This document shows positions 30,614 to 32,968 of a stretch of 32,968 bases of DNA, piece by piece. Source of the stretch: Paenibacillus campinasensis. GTDB taxonomy: Bacteria > Bacillota > Bacilli > Paenibacillales > Paenibacillaceae. Below the pieces are notes generated by a model. The model did not search any database. It had not been told where the DNA came from and worked only from the letters and a program-made list of their open reading frames with translations. The translations under genes were made by a program, and so were the position numbers. Numbering within the stretch: position 1 is the stretch's first letter; each line of letters starts with the position of its first letter. The stretch is from positions 1 to 32,968 of the forward strand of contig NZ_NPBY01000026.1 of NCBI RefSeq assembly GCF_002272015.1. The letters run 5' to 3'.

Positions 30614-31354
30614 ATGAATGAGACGCTGGCATTACTGATGAATCATCGGTCGATCCGCAAATATTCGGACAAGCCGGTGAGCGAGGAGCAGCTGGCTGCT
30701 GTTGTGGCCGCGGGGCAAATGGCATCCACCTCCAGCAACGTGCAGGCCTATACCGTGATTGCGGTGACGGATTCGGATAAGAAGCAGGCGCTGTCCAGAC
30801 TGGCTGGAAATCAGGCCTATATCGTGGAATGCCCGGTATTCCTAGTATGGTGCGCGGACCTGTATCGGTTGAAAAAGAGTGCGGAGCCGCATCTGGGGGA
30901 CAGCCCGACATATGAAGATTCGACGGAGAACTTCATTGTGGCGACGGTGGACGCCGCCCTGGCTGCGCAGAATGCAGCAGTTGCCGCCGAGTCGCTCGGC
31001 ATGGGAATCGTGTACATCGGCGGAATTCGCAATGCGATTGCCGAAGCCTCGGAGCTGCTGGAGCTGCCGGAGCTTGTCTACCCGGTGTTCGGCATGTGCC
31101 TCGGCTATCCGGACCAGGAACCGGGACTTCGTCCGCGGCTTCCTCAGCCAGCGGTGCTCCATCGGGATCGCTATGATCCGGGGGCGCTTGCGGAAGTGAA
31201 GACGTATGACGAGATCTCCTCGGCCTATTTGGCCGAGCGCACGAATGGTGCGAACACCGCGCCGTGGTCCCAGTTGATGGCTAAGCGGCTCGCAGAGCCT
31301 GTCAGACTGCATATGCAGGATTTTCTGAAGCAGAAAGGGTTTATGAAGCGGTAA
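30614..31354 (+). CDS. nfrA: NADPH-dependent nitro/flavin reductase, NfrA-like
   Basis: This is a 246-residue FMN-binding oxidoreductase of the NfsA/FRP branch. The N-terminal MNHRSIRKYSDKPV, the MASTSSNVQAYTVI segment, DAALAAQNAAVAAESLGMGIVYIGGIRN and the SSAYLAERTNG block align with B. subtilis NfrA1 (about 249 residues). That enzyme reduces flavins and nitroaromatics and is stress-induced. I chose the ATG at 30614 because AAGGAGG ends 10 bp upstream. The TTG at 30608 is only 4 bp from it. It is monocistronic, with a palindrome over the promoter and a strong terminator downstream. Confidence 0.9.
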   Translation: MNETLALLMNHRSIRKYSDKPVSEEQLAAVVAAGQMASTSSNVQAYTVIAVTDSDKKQALSRLAGNQAYIVECPVFLVWCADLYRLKKSAEPHLGDSPTYEDSTENFIVATVDAALAAQNAAVAAESLGMGIVYIGGIRNAIAEASELLELPELVYPVFGMCLGYPDQEPGLRPRLPQPAVLHRDRYDPGALAEVKTYDEISSAYLAERTNGANTAPWSQLMAKRLAEPVRLHMQDFLKQKGFMKR

Positions 31355-31452
31355 TGTGGGATGAAGCAAGGTAAACGGGCGGATGGATGGGCAGCAGGCC
31401 TTTCGCCGCCGCTGAGGCTGAGCAAGAGAAGTTTGCTTTATGTGAACGAAAG

Positions 31453-31498
31453 AAACCGGACGGATTCAAGGAGGTGGCCTCCTTGCCGTCCGGTTTTA
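31453..31498. terminator. Long bidirectional terminator
   Basis: AAACCGGACGG pairs with CCGTCCGGTTT, and CAAGGAGG pairs with CCTCCTTG inside it, with only a 3-bp asymmetric bulge. A-rich and T-rich flanks on either side fit use by both convergent genes. Confidence 0.88.
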
Positions 31499-31506
31499 TT
31501 GTGGAA

Positions 31507-32028
31507 TCAGAACACAATTTCCTCGCTTGGGTAGACCCGGGCAAACCAGCGCAGCACTTCATTATGATGCTTGATAATTTGAGCTGCCGTCATATCTTCA
31601 TGGCCCCACGTACTGTGCGCATCCGAGGCTAAAGTCACTTTGTATCCCATGCTGAATGCTCTTCTGCAGGTGGTATCCACACAGAGATCGCTCTTGATTC
31701 CCGTGAGAATGACATGCTCAATGCCAAGCTTCTTGAGTTCCTCATCCAGTGGAGTATGAAGGAAAGAGTCCGGCGTTTTCTTATGAATGATGATGTCATC
31801 CGGGGCAGGCGCGATATCAGGGTGGATTTCCCAGTCCCTGGTTCCGTATTCCAGAGGTTCTCCGGCTGCCTCTTGATGCTGGACGTAGATGACAGGAATG
31901 TTCTTGGAACGCGCTTTAGCTAATAGCTCATTCACATGGTGCAGCAGCTGATCTCCGTTGTATACGGCATTTCCTTCCTGGAACATTCCGTTCTGAACAT
32001 CAATGACGAGCAGTGCCTGTTGTGTCAT
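31507..32028 (-). CDS. Isochorismatase-like cysteine hydrolase
   Basis: This 173-residue hydrolase of the isochorismatase/nicotinamidase fold has the complete catalytic triad: Asp10 in LVIDVQNGMF, Lys84 in HKKTPDSF, and Cys116 in IKSDLCVDTTCRRA. A cis-peptide-type motif precedes the cysteine (LTGIKSD). Family members hydrolyse nicotinamide, N-carbamoyl amides or related compounds, and the metal-binding residues of true nicotinamidases are not evident. AAGGAG lies 7 bp before the ATG. It is monocistronic and divergent from the XRE regulator, which could control it, although nothing direct shows this. Confidence 0.88.
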   Translation of the reverse strand: MTQQALLVIDVQNGMFQEGNAVYNGDQLLHHVNELLAKARSKNIPVIYVQHQEAAGEPLEYGTRDWEIHPDIAPAPDDIIIHKKTPDSFLHTPLDEELKKLGIEHVILTGIKSDLCVDTTCRRAFSMGYKVTLASDAHSTWGHEDMTAAQIIKHHNEVLRWFARVYPSEEIVF

Positions 32029-32209
32029 CGTATATCTCCTTATCCATTAAATTAATAATACTGTCGCTTTTGGAGCTCATCCGATCATGAGAAGCGATAT
32101 GAACCACGGAATCGGCTTTATATTCAATATGGATGCTCACTCCTTATCAATAAGGTAGCTCTTTTCGCATGCTTTGACAACCTGAGCTTTGGAAGAAAGT
32201 AGATTTCTA

Positions 32210-32238
32210 TTGATCGATTCCATATATTTACTTACTAT
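32210..32238 (+). promoter_or_regulatory. Promoter of the XRE regulator gene
   Basis: TTGATC (32210-32215) and TACTAT (32233-32238) are separated by exactly 17 bp, about 38 bp before the start codon. Confidence 0.55.
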
Positions 32239-32275
32239 GAAAGCAAGTTGTATGTAATGTCAGGAGGTGCGGCCT

Positions 32276-32761
32276 ATGGAGGAAGCAGCTACAATTCGCG
32301 ATCATTTGGCACAGTACTTGCAGTGCAATGGGATGACGATCAATCAGTTTGCTAACAGGACAGGTTTGAATTCAGGAACTATTAGCAGAATTATCAACCA
32401 TAAGCAGTCCATATCGATGGGGCAACTGGAGCGAATTACATCTGGCATGAATCTGCCTGAAGACTATTTCTTTCATTTATACATTGACGAATGTCTCTAT
32501 TATTCCGCTTCTTCTTGGAGGAGGCTGCACCCGTTTCTGCTCCGCTGCGCAGAGCTTGGCCGGCTGGATTGCATCGATCAGGCAGCACGATATCTCTTGG
32601 ACAATCTAAGTTATGTGCCTAAGCTGTTCGAGGTTGCCGAGGCGTTGTATCATCGCGGCAGTAAATCGGCAGCAGCTCTGCTGTATGAACTGGTTAGTGA
32701 GAGTGAGAAGTATCAGCACTCCGAGCGGCTGGCTTTATGCCAGTATCGCTTGTTAAATTGA
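32276..32761 (+). CDS. XRE-family helix-turn-helix regulator, apparently shortened
   Basis: This is a 161-residue protein. Residues about 5-60 form a helix-turn-helix of the XRE/Cro type (MTINQFANRTGLNSGTISRIINHKQSISMGQLERI). The region from about 70 on is helical and TPR-like (HPFLLRCAELGRLDCIDQAARYL, AEALYHRGSKSAAALLYELV). Related Paenibacillus and Bacillus regulators of this shape, as I recall them, run to roughly 400 residues with several TPR units. This one stops inside the TPR region at CQYRLLN, exactly where the DNA becomes much more AT-rich. Truncation by a rearrangement is likely. I chose the ATG at 32276 because AGGAGG lies 8 bp upstream. The GTG at 32267 overlaps that site. Confidence 0.75.
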   Translation: MEEAATIRDHLAQYLQCNGMTINQFANRTGLNSGTISRIINHKQSISMGQLERITSGMNLPEDYFFHLYIDECLYYSASSWRRLHPFLLRCAELGRLDCIDQAARYLLDNLSYVPKLFEVAEALYHRGSKSAAALLYELVSESEKYQHSERLALCQYRLLN

Positions 32762-32843
32762 CCTTTAAATGTTAAAGAGACACACTTTTCTCTCTCCGTA
32801 AAATAGAAGAACGAGCAACGATTCTACATTGAAATATTATGAT

Positions 32844-32951
32844 ATGGATCTTTCAAAAGAAACGTATGATTTTTTTATTGAATTAATGAGAGAGATGAAC
32901 ACGGAAATAATTAAATTACTCTTGCAATTATTTCAGATTCAATTAGAATGA
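32844..32951 (+). CDS. Possible 35-residue amphipathic peptide
   Basis: The frame reads MDLSKETYDFFIELMRE followed by MNTEIIKLLLQLFQIQLE. It forms one amphipathic helix with regularly spaced Leu/Ile. The AT-rich DNA differs from the rest of the window. No good ribosome site is seen, and a TTG five codons upstream (32829) is an alternative start. Its TGA stop overlaps an ATG (32951) that opens a frame running off the window edge, which suggests translational coupling. It is a low-confidence gene. Confidence 0.3.
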   Translation: MDLSKETYDFFIELMREMNTEIIKLLLQLFQIQLE

Positions 32952-32968
32952 TGAGCAAAAAGTATGGT

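Overview
The window looks like chromosomal DNA of a Paenibacillus-type Firmicute. It is moderately GC-rich, with strong AGGAGG ribosome sites and frequent GTG/TTG starts. It has a T-box leader and homologues of Bacillus subtilis YuxL, YvgN, Mdr/YusP, LplA/B/C, YetA, YesU, NfrA and CopZ. There are no rRNA or tRNA genes, no CRISPR array and no intact mobile element. One decayed transposase remnant sits at the left edge.

Layout: 1-483 is the ISXO2/IS1595-type remnant. 1026-8015 is housekeeping and stress metabolism: an S9 peptidase, a nitroreductase, a small membrane protein, an aldo/keto reductase, a 14-helix drug exporter and a VOC-fold protein. 8234-19778 is a pectin (rhamnogalacturonan) utilisation island. 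It holds an ATPase-less sugar importer (two permeases and a lipoprotein), a membrane-anchored AraC-type regulator, a YetA-like exo-rhamnogalacturonan lyase family protein, a YesU (DUF1961) protein and a cytosolic PL11-like propeller protein. 19884-21444 is a T-box-controlled aspartate-semialdehyde dehydrogenase of the archaeal/fungal-like type. 21606-24371 holds an acetyltransferase convergent with a UvrD-like helicase. 24471-29673 is a minus-strand run of envelope and signalling genes: a stalk/ankyrin protein, a polytopic membrane protein, an acidic small protein, a GGDEF+HD-GYP c-di-GMP protein, an unlisted 36-residue membrane peptide and a DUF5317 protein. 29916-32028 holds copZ behind a copper-type operator, an NfrA-like nitroreductase and an isochorismatase-fold hydrolase. 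The right edge carries a shortened XRE regulator followed by AT-rich DNA.

How the genes fit together: in the island, oligosaccharides captured by the lipoprotein would enter through the two permeases, powered by a shared ATPase encoded elsewhere. The YetA, YesU and PL11-like proteins lack signal peptides and would act on them in the cytoplasm. The strongest non-coding observation is a 19-bp motif that is identical upstream of the transporter operon and upstream of the catabolic operon. In both places it overlaps the -35 box of a promoter with 17-bp spacing, and the AraC-type regulator gene lies between the two. This looks like an activator site joining the two operons into one regulon.

Other structured non-coding DNA includes a 37-bp tandem array that reuses the 3' end of the VOC gene, a 23-25-bp repeat between two island genes, a dispersed hairpin element in two diverged copies, and many clear Rho-independent terminators.
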